The position numbers and the translations under genes are program-made. This document shows, piece by piece, positions 17,649 through 26,540 of a stretch of 49,190 nt of DNA. The notes under the pieces were generated by a model. That model saw only the letters and a list, made by a program, of their open reading frames with translations. It did not search any database and had not been told where the DNA came from. Position 1 is the stretch's first letter. Every line of letters starts with the position of its first letter. Source of the stretch: Tannerellaceae bacterium (GTDB lineage: Bacteria; Bacteroidota; Bacteroidia; Bacteroidales; Tannerellaceae); contig JAISDJ010000105.1 of the NCBI GenBank assembly GCA_031264865.1, positions 1 through 49,190 on the forward strand. The letters run 5' to 3'.

Positions 17649-19670
17649 TTAATCTGTTCTTGTATGCAGCATATCCTGCAATTTAATCATTTCGTCCCGG
17701 TATTGGGCAGCTTCTATAAATTCGAGTTTTTTGGCTGCCTCCATCATCAGTTTCTTGGTTCGTTCGATCGCTTTTTCCAACTGTGGACGTGTCATGTACT
17801 GTACAATCGGGTCAGCTACCAAACTTGGTTCGGGTTCTATATAGACTAATTTACCTTCTATCTCTTGCTTTTCTATTAATAAGGATTTACTTGCTTTCAC
17901 TACCTGACGAGGGATGATGCCATGCTTTTCGTTGTAGGCCAATTGTTTTTCACGTCTGCGGTTTGTTTCATCCATTGTCAGCTTCATGCTTTCCGTAATG
18001 GTATCAGCATAGAAAATTACCTTTCCGTTTACATTACGTGCCGCACGCCCTGCCGTTTGGGTTAGTGAACGGTGCGAGCGTAAGAAACCTTCCTTATCGG
18101 CGTCCAAGATAGCTACCAATGAAACTTCCGGCAAGTCTAAGCCTTCGCGAAGGAGGTTTACGCCTATTAATACATCGAAGAGGCCATTCCTTAAATCATC
18201 CATTATTCTGATTCGTTCTAATGTTTCCACATCGCTATGGATATAGTTGCAACGAATGCCCATACGGCTTAGGTAGGCCGTTAACTCTTCCGCCATCCGT
18301 TTCGTTAGCGTAGTTATCAGCACCCGTTCATTTGCGGCTGTACGTTGGGTGATCTCTTCCATCAGGTCATCTATCTGGTTCTTTGTAGGTCTTACATCAA
18401 TAATAGGATCTAATAATCCTGTGGGGCGGATTACTTGGTCTACAACAATACCTTCGCTCTTGGCCAATTCGTAGTCGGCAGGCGTGGCGCTTACATAGAT
18501 AGCTGCAGGGGTTAACGATTCAAACTCCTCGAAAGTAAGCGGGCGATTATCTGTGGCCGCCGGTAGCCGGAAACCATATTCTACAAGGTTCTGTTTACGT
18601 GAACGGTCTCCTCCATACATGGCGCGTACTTGTGGAAGTGTAACATGGCTTTCGTCTACTACCAATAAGAAGTCTTTCGGGAAGTAATCCAACAGACAAT
18701 AAGGACGTTCGCCGGCTTCACGGCCGTCAAAATAACGGGAATAGTTTTCTATGCCCGAACAATGGCCCAATTCGCGTATCATTTCCAGGTCGAAGGTTAC
18801 CCGCTCGCGGAGTCGTTTGGCTTCATAAGGTTTGCCTACTTCTTCAAAGAAGGCTATTTGTTTACCTAAATCCACATCTATCTGCCCAATAGCGGTGTTT
18901 ATCCGCTCTTGTGTTGTGACAAACAGATTAGTGGGGTAGATATTCAATTCGCTCTGTTCATCTATTTCTCTTCCACTCAGGGGTTCAAAAGACGAAAGGC
19001 GTTCTATCTCATCGCCCCAAAACTCTATCCGGTAGGCTACACCGTCGAATGTTTCAATGGCCGGGAAGATGTCTACCGTATCTCCGTTTACCCTGAATGA
19101 ACCGCTTTTAAACTCTATTTTGTTATTTACATACAAGGCATCTACAAACCGCCTCAGTAGCTTATCCCGGCTGATTTTCATTCCTTTCTCCAGATGCGTT
19201 ACCTGTTGTGCGAAAGCTGTGGGGTCGGCCATACCATACAAGCAGGATACGGAAGATACCACAATAATGTCTTTACGTCCCGACAATAAAGAAGCGGTTG
19301 TACGCAAACGAAGTTTATCTATTTCCTCATTGATTTGCAGGTCTTTTTCGATATAAGTATCCGTTGTAGGGAGATAGGCTTCGGGCTGATAGTAATCGTA
19401 GTAGGATACGAAATACTCTACGGCATTACGAGGGAAGAAGGCTTTAAACTCGCTATACAATTGGGCGGCCAATGTTTTGTTATGGCTCAGGATCAAGGCA
19501 GGGCGTTGAACTTCTTTGATAACGTTCGCTATGGTAAACGTCTTTCCCGAACCTGTTACGCCCAGCAGTGTTTGAAAGGGGATGCCGCTTTTTACGCCGT
19601 CTGTCAAAGCAGCGATTGCCTCGGGTTGATCGCCTGTGGGGCTGAATGGAGATGATAATTCAAAATCCAT
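17649..19670 (-). CDS. uvrB: Excinuclease ABC subunit B
   Basis: A 673-residue nucleotide-excision repair helicase that verifies DNA damage after loading by UvrA and recruits UvrC. Walker A reads GVTGSGKT, the beta-hairpin region reads YYDYYQPEAYLPTTDTYIEKD without gaps, and the helicase motifs include LVVDESHVTLPQ and GRAARN. The C-terminal UVR coiled coil is present (KKLEFIEAAQYRDEMIKLQDML). Length is normal. It is preceded by the small pspC gene with 3 bp between and shares its promoter. No oddities seen. Confidence 0.97.
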   Translation of the reverse strand: MDFELSSPFSPTGDQPEAIAALTDGVKSGIPFQTLLGVTGSGKTFTIANVIKEVQRPALILSHNKTLAAQLYSEFKAFFPRNAVEYFVSYYDYYQPEAYLPTTDTYIEKDLQINEEIDKLRLRTTASLLSGRKDIIVVSSVSCLYGMADPTAFAQQVTHLEKGMKISRDKLLRRFVDALYVNNKIEFKSGSFRVNGDTVDIFPAIETFDGVAYRIEFWGDEIERLSSFEPLSGREIDEQSELNIYPTNLFVTTQERINTAIGQIDVDLGKQIAFFEEVGKPYEAKRLRERVTFDLEMIRELGHCSGIENYSRYFDGREAGERPYCLLDYFPKDFLLVVDESHVTLPQVRAMYGGDRSRKQNLVEYGFRLPAATDNRPLTFEEFESLTPAAIYVSATPADYELAKSEGIVVDQVIRPTGLLDPIIDVRPTKNQIDDLMEEITQRTAANERVLITTLTKRMAEELTAYLSRMGIRCNYIHSDVETLERIRIMDDLRNGLFDVLIGVNLLREGLDLPEVSLVAILDADKEGFLRSHRSLTQTAGRAARNVNGKVIFYADTITESMKLTMDETNRRREKQLAYNEKHGIIPRQVVKASKSLLIEKQEIEGKLVYIEPEPSLVADPIVQYMTRPQLEKAIERTKKLMMEAAKKLEFIEAAQYRDEMIKLQDMLHTRTD

Positions 19671-19673
19671 TGT

Positions 19674-19871
19674 TTATACCGTTCCTTCTTTCGGCATAAC
19701 AATCCAGAGCACCAGGTAGGCTATAACCCCGGAGAAAGCTGTTAATACACTTAGCAGGATATATCCTACTCGCACCAATGTGGGGTCCCAGCCTACGTAA
19801 TTGGCAATGCCTTCGCATACTCCGGCAATCATTCCTTTATTTGAACGAGTTAATCTTTTATTTGTATCCAT
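19674..19871 (-). CDS. PspC-domain membrane protein
   Basis: A 65-residue PspC-domain protein: basic N-terminus (NKRLTRSNKGMIAGVCEGIANYVG), then two hydrophobic stretches (VRVGYILLSVLTAFSGVIAYLVLWIVM). PspC proteins sit in the inner membrane and take part in phage-shock or envelope-stress responses; single-domain copies like this are common in Bacteroidales. It begins a probable operon with uvrB, with a TAGATTTG element on the minus strand at 19904-19897 (an exact TAnnTTTG) upstream. Confidence 0.9.
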   Translation of the reverse strand: MDTNKRLTRSNKGMIAGVCEGIANYVGWDPTLVRVGYILLSVLTAFSGVIAYLVLWIVMPKEGTV

Positions 19872-19896
19872 GACTGTTATTTATTATGTATAGGTA

Positions 19897-19904
19897 CAAA
19901 TCTA
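19897..19904 (-). promoter_or_regulatory. -7 element for pspC-uvrB-DUF1460
   Basis: TAGATTTG on the minus strand matches TAnnTTTG. It predicts transcription near 19890, about 20 nt before the pspC start codon at 19871. Confidence 0.55.
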
Positions 19905-19933
19905 CATAAAAAAATCTTCATAACTAGAATCCT

Positions 19934-22384
19934 TTATATATTAAACCAATAATTCAGCTTAATCATAAAAGTATTTGTGGCGGGAAGTCCGAACATGCGG
20001 TCTAAATTAGAACGCCATCCTGAAAGATACTGATTACTACGGTCGGACATGCGATGTTCCCATACGAAATAGAGGGTAGAGCCAGGCATGTATTCCCAAC
20101 GAGCAACCAGGTTGGAACGAAATTCATTGAAACTGAAGTCGGGATTATCAAACGATATGGAGCCGGGGACGAACACTTGGAAACGCTCTTCGTAAACATT
20201 CGACCGAGTATCGGCTGCTTCTTTGAAACGACTGAATGTAGCAGTGGATGTAAAAGGCGAACCGTATAATTGCAAAGATACATCCGGGGTGACGTTTACC
20301 TGTAATTTCATGGTGAGTCCATAGGTTTCTTGCTTCATATGGCCCATGATATTAGGAGCTACGTATTGCAGGTTGTCGGTATTCCATGAATAATTAAATT
20401 GTCCCGACATATATATATGGTTTCCCAGGCGGAAAGAAAGGCTGGGCGAAAGGGTATTAAAGCTGTTATAGCCATCGGTATTGTGATCACCTGTATAGTT
20501 GAGCATAAACATCATACGTTTCGCTTTGTCGGTATTAAACGTAGCGGTGGTCTGAAAGTAAGGGTCGTAGCGCACATCCGGGCCGCCTCTCAGCAGGCGC
20601 GTATCCAATCGGTTCCAGCCGTAGATCTCATTCAGGTTGAGTTCAAAGCGGTTGAGAAACATCGTTTTCCAGTTGAAACCTATGGCATTATTAATAGCGT
20701 TGCCTCCATAATTCCATTTGTTTTCCTGCGAGAAGGTGAGGGTATTCGAACGGAACATCTTCCATACTTCCGTTTGTCTAAACTCGATTGTTGTTATGGC
20801 AGACAAGGCATCCGCCTGTTTTAAATAACCTATATCATTTAAGTCGAAGCCCGGAGATGTCCAGTTGAATTCTTCTGAGAACGACCATTTGGCATTTCCT
20901 TTCCTACCTACCTTTACATACCCTCCCGTACCGTTTAAGGATTTGCGATTCTCGTCTACCCCCAGGTAGTGTGCGGCGGAAGTCCGCTGATAATAATGAA
21001 CCGGATTGTATTGCAGAAGAGCGATCGCCTGCCTGCTGCCATTCAGCGAACTAAACATTCCCTTTGCATCTATATAATATAAACGGTTATTGAAATAATG
21101 TGTATAATCAATGCCGGCTGTAAAAGCATTCCGTATCATTGCTTCTTCGAGGTAAGGCTTATCCAATGAACGGTTTACCGAAGTAAGCATACCGCCCAGG
21201 AGGATGTTTCCTTTCCAGTTCTTCTGTACCCTGGCTACCGTATAGTTCGTTAAGGGTTCTGTCACCTGTTTACTTCCTTCTTCGTCATGACGAGCTGTTA
21301 CGCTTTGCACTACCCCGATTGTTACACCTTTCCGGTTCGTCCCCGTCAGTTTTAAAGCGCCGATGATAGGTACATTTTTCGAACCGATACGACGGGTGTA
21401 AAACATCCTGTCGCCGCCCGATGAGAAATCAAGTATATGCTTCCCTTCCAGAAAGAAAGGGCGCATCTCATCGTAAAACGTTTCAAAAGCTGTCAGGTTC
21501 ATTACAGACGGGTCGAGTTCTACCTGTCCGAAGTCCGGATTAATCGTTACATCCAGTGTGAAATCAGACAGGGCAAACTTAGCATCCATACCGATATTCC
21601 CTCCCCAATCGTCTCCTTTCTTACCCATTACATAGGGGAGAAACTCTATGTTCCGGGGCTTAGGCAAATGGTTTACTCCATGCATCTCGCCGAATGAAAA
21701 CACATGCCCGTTATTTTTTAGTGGGATGAGGCTCCAATTCTGCGTTTCGTTTTTATGGCGAATCACCCGTCGCACGTGTAGTCCCCAGATACCCTCGTTG
21801 GATAGTTGGTTATATCGCAATTGGCTGAAAGGGATACTCAATTCGGCAGTCCAGCTCGAGTCGGCCATATTTACCTGTGTTTTTCCTTCCCATACGGCGT
21901 TCCAACTACGGTTGATGGTCAATTTGTCGGTTACAATCAAGTCGGTTTTATTTCCCCCTGCATTTATATTAAACTCCGGAGCCGCCCGGTAGTCGTGGTA
22001 AGTATCGAAAGCTACGCTTATCAAATCACCCAGGCTATTATCGTCTCTGTTTCCTATAAAACGGATGATCTTTTCCGGTTCACTTTCTCCACAATACACC
22101 CCTATAAATATGTACTTATCATCATACAATACTTTCATCCGGGTGGGAGAGGTAGTAGGAAACCTTTCATTCGGACTAACCTGTACAAAAGCCTCCGACC
22201 ATTCCCCTTGCGTCTGCCAAAATTCATCATCCAGCCGCCCATCGATCACCGGACGCATACCGGATACCTTCGTTACCTGATAAACCCGTTTATAAGCCTT
22301 ATCAAAAGGGACGACTGAATCTTGCTGTGCAAAAGAGAGCACATAAGAAGAACATAAAAAGAAGAGAAGCATTTGTTTTTTCAT
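19934..22384 (-). CDS. DUF5916 family outer-membrane protein with CBM9-like N-terminal domain
   Basis: An 816-residue protein with a signal peptide (MKKQMLLFFLCSSYVLSFAQ), an N-terminal CBM9-like domain (about 25-200; RPVIDGRLDDEFWQ and YIFIGVYCGE motifs) and a large C-terminal beta-strand-rich region typical of outer-membrane barrels, ending LNYWFNI. DUF5916 proteins are conserved in Bacteroidota; some are linked to carbohydrate-related export, but the role is not known. The open frame extends 33 bases upstream to 22417, but that ATG overlaps the TAAGTTTG promoter element (22424-22417, minus), and the signal peptide begins at the ATG at 22384, so that start is chosen. It is divergent from the larA-like gene. 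Confidence 0.85.
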   Translation of the reverse strand: MKKQMLLFFLCSSYVLSFAQQDSVVPFDKAYKRVYQVTKVSGMRPVIDGRLDDEFWQTQGEWSEAFVQVSPNERFPTTSPTRMKVLYDDKYIFIGVYCGESEPEKIIRFIGNRDDNSLGDLISVAFDTYHDYRAAPEFNINAGGNKTDLIVTDKLTINRSWNAVWEGKTQVNMADSSWTAELSIPFSQLRYNQLSNEGIWGLHVRRVIRHKNETQNWSLIPLKNNGHVFSFGEMHGVNHLPKPRNIEFLPYVMGKKGDDWGGNIGMDAKFALSDFTLDVTINPDFGQVELDPSVMNLTAFETFYDEMRPFFLEGKHILDFSSGGDRMFYTRRIGSKNVPIIGALKLTGTNRKGVTIGVVQSVTARHDEEGSKQVTEPLTNYTVARVQKNWKGNILLGGMLTSVNRSLDKPYLEEAMIRNAFTAGIDYTHYFNNRLYYIDAKGMFSSLNGSRQAIALLQYNPVHYYQRTSAAHYLGVDENRKSLNGTGGYVKVGRKGNAKWSFSEEFNWTSPGFDLNDIGYLKQADALSAITTIEFRQTEVWKMFRSNTLTFSQENKWNYGGNAINNAIGFNWKTMFLNRFELNLNEIYGWNRLDTRLLRGGPDVRYDPYFQTTATFNTDKAKRMMFMLNYTGDHNTDGYNSFNTLSPSLSFRLGNHIYMSGQFNYSWNTDNLQYVAPNIMGHMKQETYGLTMKLQVNVTPDVSLQLYGSPFTSTATFSRFKEAADTRSNVYEERFQVFVPGSISFDNPDFSFNEFRSNLVARWEYMPGSTLYFVWEHRMSDRSNQYLSGWRSNLDRMFGLPATNTFMIKLNYWFNI

Positions 22385-22416
22385 GGCTCCGTAAGAATTG
22401 AGATAGCACATCTGCA

Positions 22417-22454
22417 CAAACTTACGAAAAACTTCCCTGAATCGCTTATATTTG
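22417..22454. promoter_or_regulatory. Divergent -7 elements for DUF5916 and larA-like genes
   Basis: TAAGTTTG on the minus strand (22424-22417) and TATATTTG on the plus strand (22447-22454), both exact TAnnTTTG. The minus one predicts a start near 22410, about 25 nt before ATG 22384; the plus one a start near 22461, 18 nt before ATG 22479. Confidence 0.55.
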
Positions 22455-22478
22455 TATGCAAAACATTATATATAAGTT

Positions 22479-23822
22479 ATGGATATACAATTCAAATACG
22501 GAAAAGAAGACTTGTTTTTACAAGTACCCGATAACAGCAAGGTTTATACAGCGGATTATCCATTGGAAAATAGAACAGCGGAAGAGCTACTACTACACTC
22601 CATTACAACTCCCGTAGGTGGCCTGCCCCTGAAACAATTGGTACAACAACGAAAAAAAGGCCACGTAGTAATTGTCGTTTCCGATATTACACGCCCCATT
22701 CCCTACCGTTCTTTCCTACCATCTTTACTTGATTCCATCATAAAAGAAGGAGTAAGGAAAGAAGAAATCATCCTGCTGGTAGCTACGGGAATGCACAGAC
22801 CTTCTACGCAGGAAGAAAAAACCTATATGTTCGGCGAGTTGATTGCAACAAACTATCGGATTATCGACCATCAGGCAGAAGATGAAAACAATCTGGCCGC
22901 TTTACCCGGTAAAAGCTGGTCGGGAACAGAAGTCCGGCTAAACCGGTATTATGTAGAAGCCGGGTTCCGTATATTAACCGGTTTGGTAGAACCCCACTTT
23001 ATGGCCGGATTCTCCGGAGGACGGAAAGCTATTTGTCCGGGCTTAGCCTCATTAGAAACAATACAGATGTTTCACGGATACGAATTTCTCAACAACCCGA
23101 ATGCCGCTAATGCCGTATTAGAAGGGAATCCTTGTCATTTGGAAAACAGTTCGATAGCCCGCTTATGTCCGGCCGACTTCTCCATCAATATTGTGCTCGA
23201 TCAGCATAAGCAGCTTCATACCATCATCTCCGGCGAACCGTTTTTGTCACACGAAGCAACGATTGCCTATTTGAAAGAAAGATGCTGTAAGGTAGTAGAC
23301 AATCCGGCCGACCTTGCCATTACTTCCTGTGGCGGCTATCCGTTAGACGAAACTTTTTATCAATGCGTAAAAGGCTTTGTAAACTGTCTCCCTGCACTAA
23401 AAGAGAATGGCTCGATTATCGCATTCGGCAGTTGCACCGAAGGAATCGGCAGCTCGGAATACGAATCATTGATGAAAGCGTATTCCGGACGTATTGACGA
23501 TTTTCTGAAAGATATAAAAGAAAAAAGTTTCTTTATCAAAGACCAATGGCAGTTCCAAATGCAGATACGTGTCTTAAAGAAAGTAGGAATCAACAATCTT
23601 CACTTTTACACAGCAGCTATTCCGCAGAAGGAATTGGAGCTATTATCCATTCATGCACATGCTATAAGTAAAGGGGATATGGCTGCTGCAATTCAGTTGC
23701 AGATTAATGGAGCCGTCGCTTTGGGCAAAACAATCGCCGTCCTGCCGGAAGGGCCTTATTGTTCGCCTGTTATTCCGGATATTGCAGGAAAAAGAGATGC
23801 CTACCTTTTTTCAGAAAGATAA
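22479..23822 (+). CDS. LarA-family nickel-dependent racemase homologue
   Basis: A 447-residue homologue of lactate racemase LarA (DUF2088 family). LarA catalytic features are visible: DITRP (Arg72), TGMHRPS (His106) and EPHFMAGFSGGRK (His173, Lys183). The Lys is the residue that binds the nickel-pincer nucleotide cofactor in LarA. That cofactor needs LarB, LarC and LarE, none of which is in this window. LarA homologues act on various 2-hydroxy acids, so lactate is not certain. The gene converges on glycerate kinase, with a long hairpin spanning its last nine codons (23797-23847). Confidence 0.85.
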   Translation: MDIQFKYGKEDLFLQVPDNSKVYTADYPLENRTAEELLLHSITTPVGGLPLKQLVQQRKKGHVVIVVSDITRPIPYRSFLPSLLDSIIKEGVRKEEIILLVATGMHRPSTQEEKTYMFGELIATNYRIIDHQAEDENNLAALPGKSWSGTEVRLNRYYVEAGFRILTGLVEPHFMAGFSGGRKAICPGLASLETIQMFHGYEFLNNPNAANAVLEGNPCHLENSSIARLCPADFSINIVLDQHKQLHTIISGEPFLSHEATIAYLKERCCKVVDNPADLAITSCGGYPLDETFYQCVKGFVNCLPALKENGSIIAFGSCTEGIGSSEYESLMKAYSGRIDDFLKDIKEKSFFIKDQWQFQMQIRVLKKVGINNLHFYTAAIPQKELELLSIHAHAISKGDMAAAIQLQINGAVALGKTIAVLPEGPYCSPVIPDIAGKRDAYLFSER

Positions 23823-23847
23823 GCGTCTTCTCAAAAAAGGTAGGCAT
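23797..23847. terminator. Long hairpin between convergent larA-like and glycerate kinase genes
   Basis: ATGCCTACCTTTTTT (23797-23811) pairs perfectly over 15 bp with AAAAAAGGTAGGCAT (23833-23847); AGAA/TTCT pairs add four more bp after one mismatch. The left arm lies inside the last codons of the larA-like gene and the right arm in the gap before the glycerate kinase stop at 23872. A bidirectional terminator is the likely use. The T-run is inside the arm, which is unusual for an intrinsic terminator. Confidence 0.65.
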
Positions 23848-23871
23848 GAAATTTTTAACACGATATTAGTG

Positions 23872-25017
23872 TCATTTTTCATGGTAATGTCGAATAATAC
23901 GTAAGAATTGCGTTATTGTTCGTTCTATATTTTGCAAAGTAAATTTTTTATTCATTGCTTGTTGAAGAGTAACGGCTCCGGGTTGTATGGAGAAAACCGA
24001 TAAAAAGCCCTGTCGGTTCAAAGCTTCTGTTTCTTCAATTGATCCGCCAATGGCTATGACCGGGATAGACTGTTTTCGGGCTGCATGAAGTACGCCACTC
24101 GGCGTTTTTCCCATGCCGGTTTGTTTATCTAATTTACCTTCTCCGGTAATAATCAAGTCAGCTCCTTTTATTATTTCTTCAAATGATAAAGCATCCAGTA
24201 CCATTTGTATCCCCGGTTTGAGCGTCGTCGGAAGAAAGGCGAGAAAGCCGCCGCCCAATCCTCCGGCTGCTCCTGCTCCGGGAATAGCATCAATGTCTTT
24301 ATTCTCTTGTTGTCTGATTACGGAGGCAAAATGCTTTAGCCCGTTATCCAATACCTGTATCATTTTATCGTCTGCACCTTTCTGGCGAGCATATATAAAC
24401 GCCGCTCCATTCTTTCCGGAAAACGGGTTGTTTACATCACAGGCAACCGTAAATGTCGCTTCTTTTAATTGAGGCAGCGCTTGCGAGGTATCTATGGAAC
24501 AAATATCTTGAAGAATCCTTCCGCCCTGTTTTAATTCATTTCCTTCTTTATCCAAAAAACGGAAACCAAGTGCTTGGAGCATTCCTGTGCCGGCATCGTT
24601 TGTAGCGCTTCCTCCTATACCAATCAGAAAAGACCGACAGCCACGTTCCAGCGCGTCTTTTATTAGCTCTCCCGTTCCATAAGTTGTAGTTAATGAGGGA
24701 TTCCGTTTATCTTCGGGCACTAAGAGCAATCCGCTGGCAGAAGCCATTTCAATTACTGCTGTCGTGCCATCTCCCAATATACCATATTCGGTATGGATGA
24801 GATTCATCAGTGGGTCATGTACCTGACTGGTTACCATTTTTCCATCCATAGCATGTACCAACGCTTCTGTTGTGCCCTCGCCGCCGTCGGCAACAGGTAT
24901 TTTTACCACTTCGCAATCAGGAAAGATTCTCAGAATGGCTTTCTCAGCACTTTCTGCCACCTCCAAAGAAGTAACAGAGCCTTTAAATGAGTCGGAAGCG
25001 ACCACTATTTTTTTCAT
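23872..25017 (-). CDS. Glycerate kinase
   Basis: A 381-residue glycerate kinase of the GarK/GlxK type. It has the N-terminal VVASDSFKGS motif, VADGGEGTTEAL, GIGGSATNDAGTGMLQALG and LIITGEGKLDKQTGMGKTP, which is a near-perfect match to the family. It phosphorylates D-glycerate for entry into glycolysis; the position of phosphorylation (2 or 3) cannot be read from sequence. It is 35 bp downstream of the threonine aldolase gene on the same strand and probably in its operon. Confidence 0.93.
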   Translation of the reverse strand: MKKIVVASDSFKGSVTSLEVAESAEKAILRIFPDCEVVKIPVADGGEGTTEALVHAMDGKMVTSQVHDPLMNLIHTEYGILGDGTTAVIEMASASGLLLVPEDKRNPSLTTTYGTGELIKDALERGCRSFLIGIGGSATNDAGTGMLQALGFRFLDKEGNELKQGGRILQDICSIDTSQALPQLKEATFTVACDVNNPFSGKNGAAFIYARQKGADDKMIQVLDNGLKHFASVIRQQENKDIDAIPGAGAAGGLGGGFLAFLPTTLKPGIQMVLDALSFEEIIKGADLIITGEGKLDKQTGMGKTPSGVLHAARKQSIPVIAIGGSIEETEALNRQGFLSVFSIQPGAVTLQQAMNKKFTLQNIERTITQFLRIIRHYHEK

Positions 25018-25052
25018 CCTAATAAACGGATTCGATTTAAGAAGGGAATGTG

Positions 25053-26072
25053 TTATACTATTCCCTTCAAAGCCTGTTCTAACTGACGGATATCTTCATC
25101 TGTCGTATCCCAGGAGGTAACAAAGCGGACTTCGCTTATCTCTTCGTTCCAATAATAGAAGAAGTATTTTTCCATCAGCTTTTTAGCCGCTTCTGCGGGC
25201 ATAATAAGGAAAAGCTGGTTTGATTCTATTTTTTGTGTGAATTGAATCTTTGGATATTGTTGTAGTATTGCAGCTAACTTTTTGGCTTGCTGATTTGCCT
25301 TCGTCGCATTTTCCAACCATAGATTGTTTTCTAAATAGGGAATAAATTGTGCTGATAGATAACGCATCTTAGAAGCCAACTGGGCGGATTGTTTCCTGAA
25401 ATAATGGATATTTTCCGTTATCTCCGGCCGAAAGGATATAACCGCTTCTCCCATCATCATACCATTCTTTGTTCCGCCAAAGCTCAGGATATCCACACCG
25501 GCGTCTACCGTCAGTTCTTTCATTGTGCAGTTCAGATAAGCGCATGCGTTGGCCAAACGGGCGCCATCCATATGAAGATACATATCGTGGGCATGCAATA
25601 GATCAGCTATCGCTTTTACTTCTTCGATTGTATAAACCGTTCCCAACTCCGATACCTGTGAAATATATACCGTTTTCGGTTGAGCATGATGGCAAACGCC
25701 GAAGTTGTGCAGATGCGGTTTGATTTGTTCCGGCGTAAGTTTACCGTCTTCTGTTGGAATGGCTATAATTGTACAACCCGTCATCCGGGCAGGCGCACCA
25801 CATTCGTCTACATAAATATGAGCTGTTTGGGCGCAAATCACACTATGAAATGAACGGGTTACTGCTTGTAATGCTACCGAATTAGCTCCCGTACCGTTAA
25901 AAACAAAGAAAGGGGAAGCCTTTTCTCCAAACACTTCTTTTAATTTTTCTGTCGCCGCAGATGTCCAATAGTCATCACCATATCCTACAGCATGGTCTTT
26001 ATTTGCTTTGATTAGGGCATCCATTATCAAAGGATGCACTCCCGAATTGTTATCACTGGCAAAACTTCTCAT
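25053..26072 (-). CDS. Low-specificity threonine aldolase (beta-eliminating lyase family)
   Basis: A 339-residue PLP enzyme of the aromatic amino acid beta-eliminating lyase/threonine aldolase family. N-terminal FASDNNSGVHPLIMDAL is the family start, the PLP Lys is in LSFGGTKNGMM, and YLHMDGARLANA carries the cofactor Asp. It cleaves L-threonine or L-allo-threonine to glycine and acetaldehyde; glycine fits with gcvT elsewhere in this window. TACCTTTA on the minus strand (just upstream of the start) is one base off the -7 consensus. It likely leads a two-gene operon with glycerate kinase. Confidence 0.92.
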   Translation of the reverse strand: MRSFASDNNSGVHPLIMDALIKANKDHAVGYGDDYWTSAATEKLKEVFGEKASPFFVFNGTGANSVALQAVTRSFHSVICAQTAHIYVDECGAPARMTGCTIIAIPTEDGKLTPEQIKPHLHNFGVCHHAQPKTVYISQVSELGTVYTIEEVKAIADLLHAHDMYLHMDGARLANACAYLNCTMKELTVDAGVDILSFGGTKNGMMMGEAVISFRPEITENIHYFRKQSAQLASKMRYLSAQFIPYLENNLWLENATKANQQAKKLAAILQQYPKIQFTQKIESNQLFLIMPAEAAKKLMEKYFFYYWNEEISEVRFVTSWDTTDEDIRQLEQALKGIV

Positions 26073-26111
26073 AATTTTTATTTTTAGAGCCTAAAGGTAA
26101 TTATTATTTCA

Positions 26112-26144
26112 TAAAAAGGCTGTCTCCGATAAATGGAAACAGTC
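26112..26144 (-). terminator. Terminator of the decayed SusCD locus
   Basis: Read on the minus strand, GACTGTTTCC (26144-26135) pairs with GGAGACAGCC (26127-26118) with one mismatch, followed by TTTTTAT. It lies 30 bp downstream of the SusD-like relic's stop codon and 40 bp upstream of the threonine aldolase start, so it once ended the relic's transcript. Confidence 0.7.
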
Positions 26145-26174
26145 TTTAAATAGGTAAAAAAAACCAACACTATT

Positions 26175-26528
26175 TTAGTTTACAATCCAGTTTACATTCT
26201 GTACAAGTGCACCTTGCATCGTGTTAATCTGTCCACAGGGAATGGGTAGTGTCACCCATTTTCCTGATACGTTTCTGCTCTGTCTACGCTGCTCTGGCGT
26301 ACTTCAGGATCCAACCCTGAATAGCCTGTCAATATAAATACGTTAAACACCTGCCTATAGATACGTATTCTTCCGGATTGGCTACAGGATGCCAGGAGTT
26401 GTCGCGGCGATCTTTTGAATAGTTACTTTGTAAAGCGCCATAGTGCGTATAGAATTCATGCCTTCGGCAGCTACCACAGCTACCGAACCGGTGATGTCTT
26501 TCTTCGCTTGTGTACCATAATAGGCTAC
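26175..26528 (-). pseudogene. Decayed SusC/SusD remnant
   Basis: Translated on the minus strand, 26528-26460 reads a SusC plug-domain start (VAYYGTQAKKDITGSVAVV). Then frames shift; fragments YSKDRRDNSWHPVANPEEYV and LTGYSGLDPEV look like the C-terminal part of SusC. The end (KWVTLPIPCGQINTMQGALV, then QNVNW and a TAA at 26177-26175) resembles the usual C-terminus of SusD. The order plug, SusC end, SusD end matches a SusC-SusD pair on the minus strand that has lost most of its length by internal deletions and gained frameshifts. No transposase was recognised. A terminator still follows at 26112-26144. It is next to a live PUL, so it may be an old copy. Confidence 0.75.
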
Positions 26529-26540
26529 TGTTTTTTAGGC

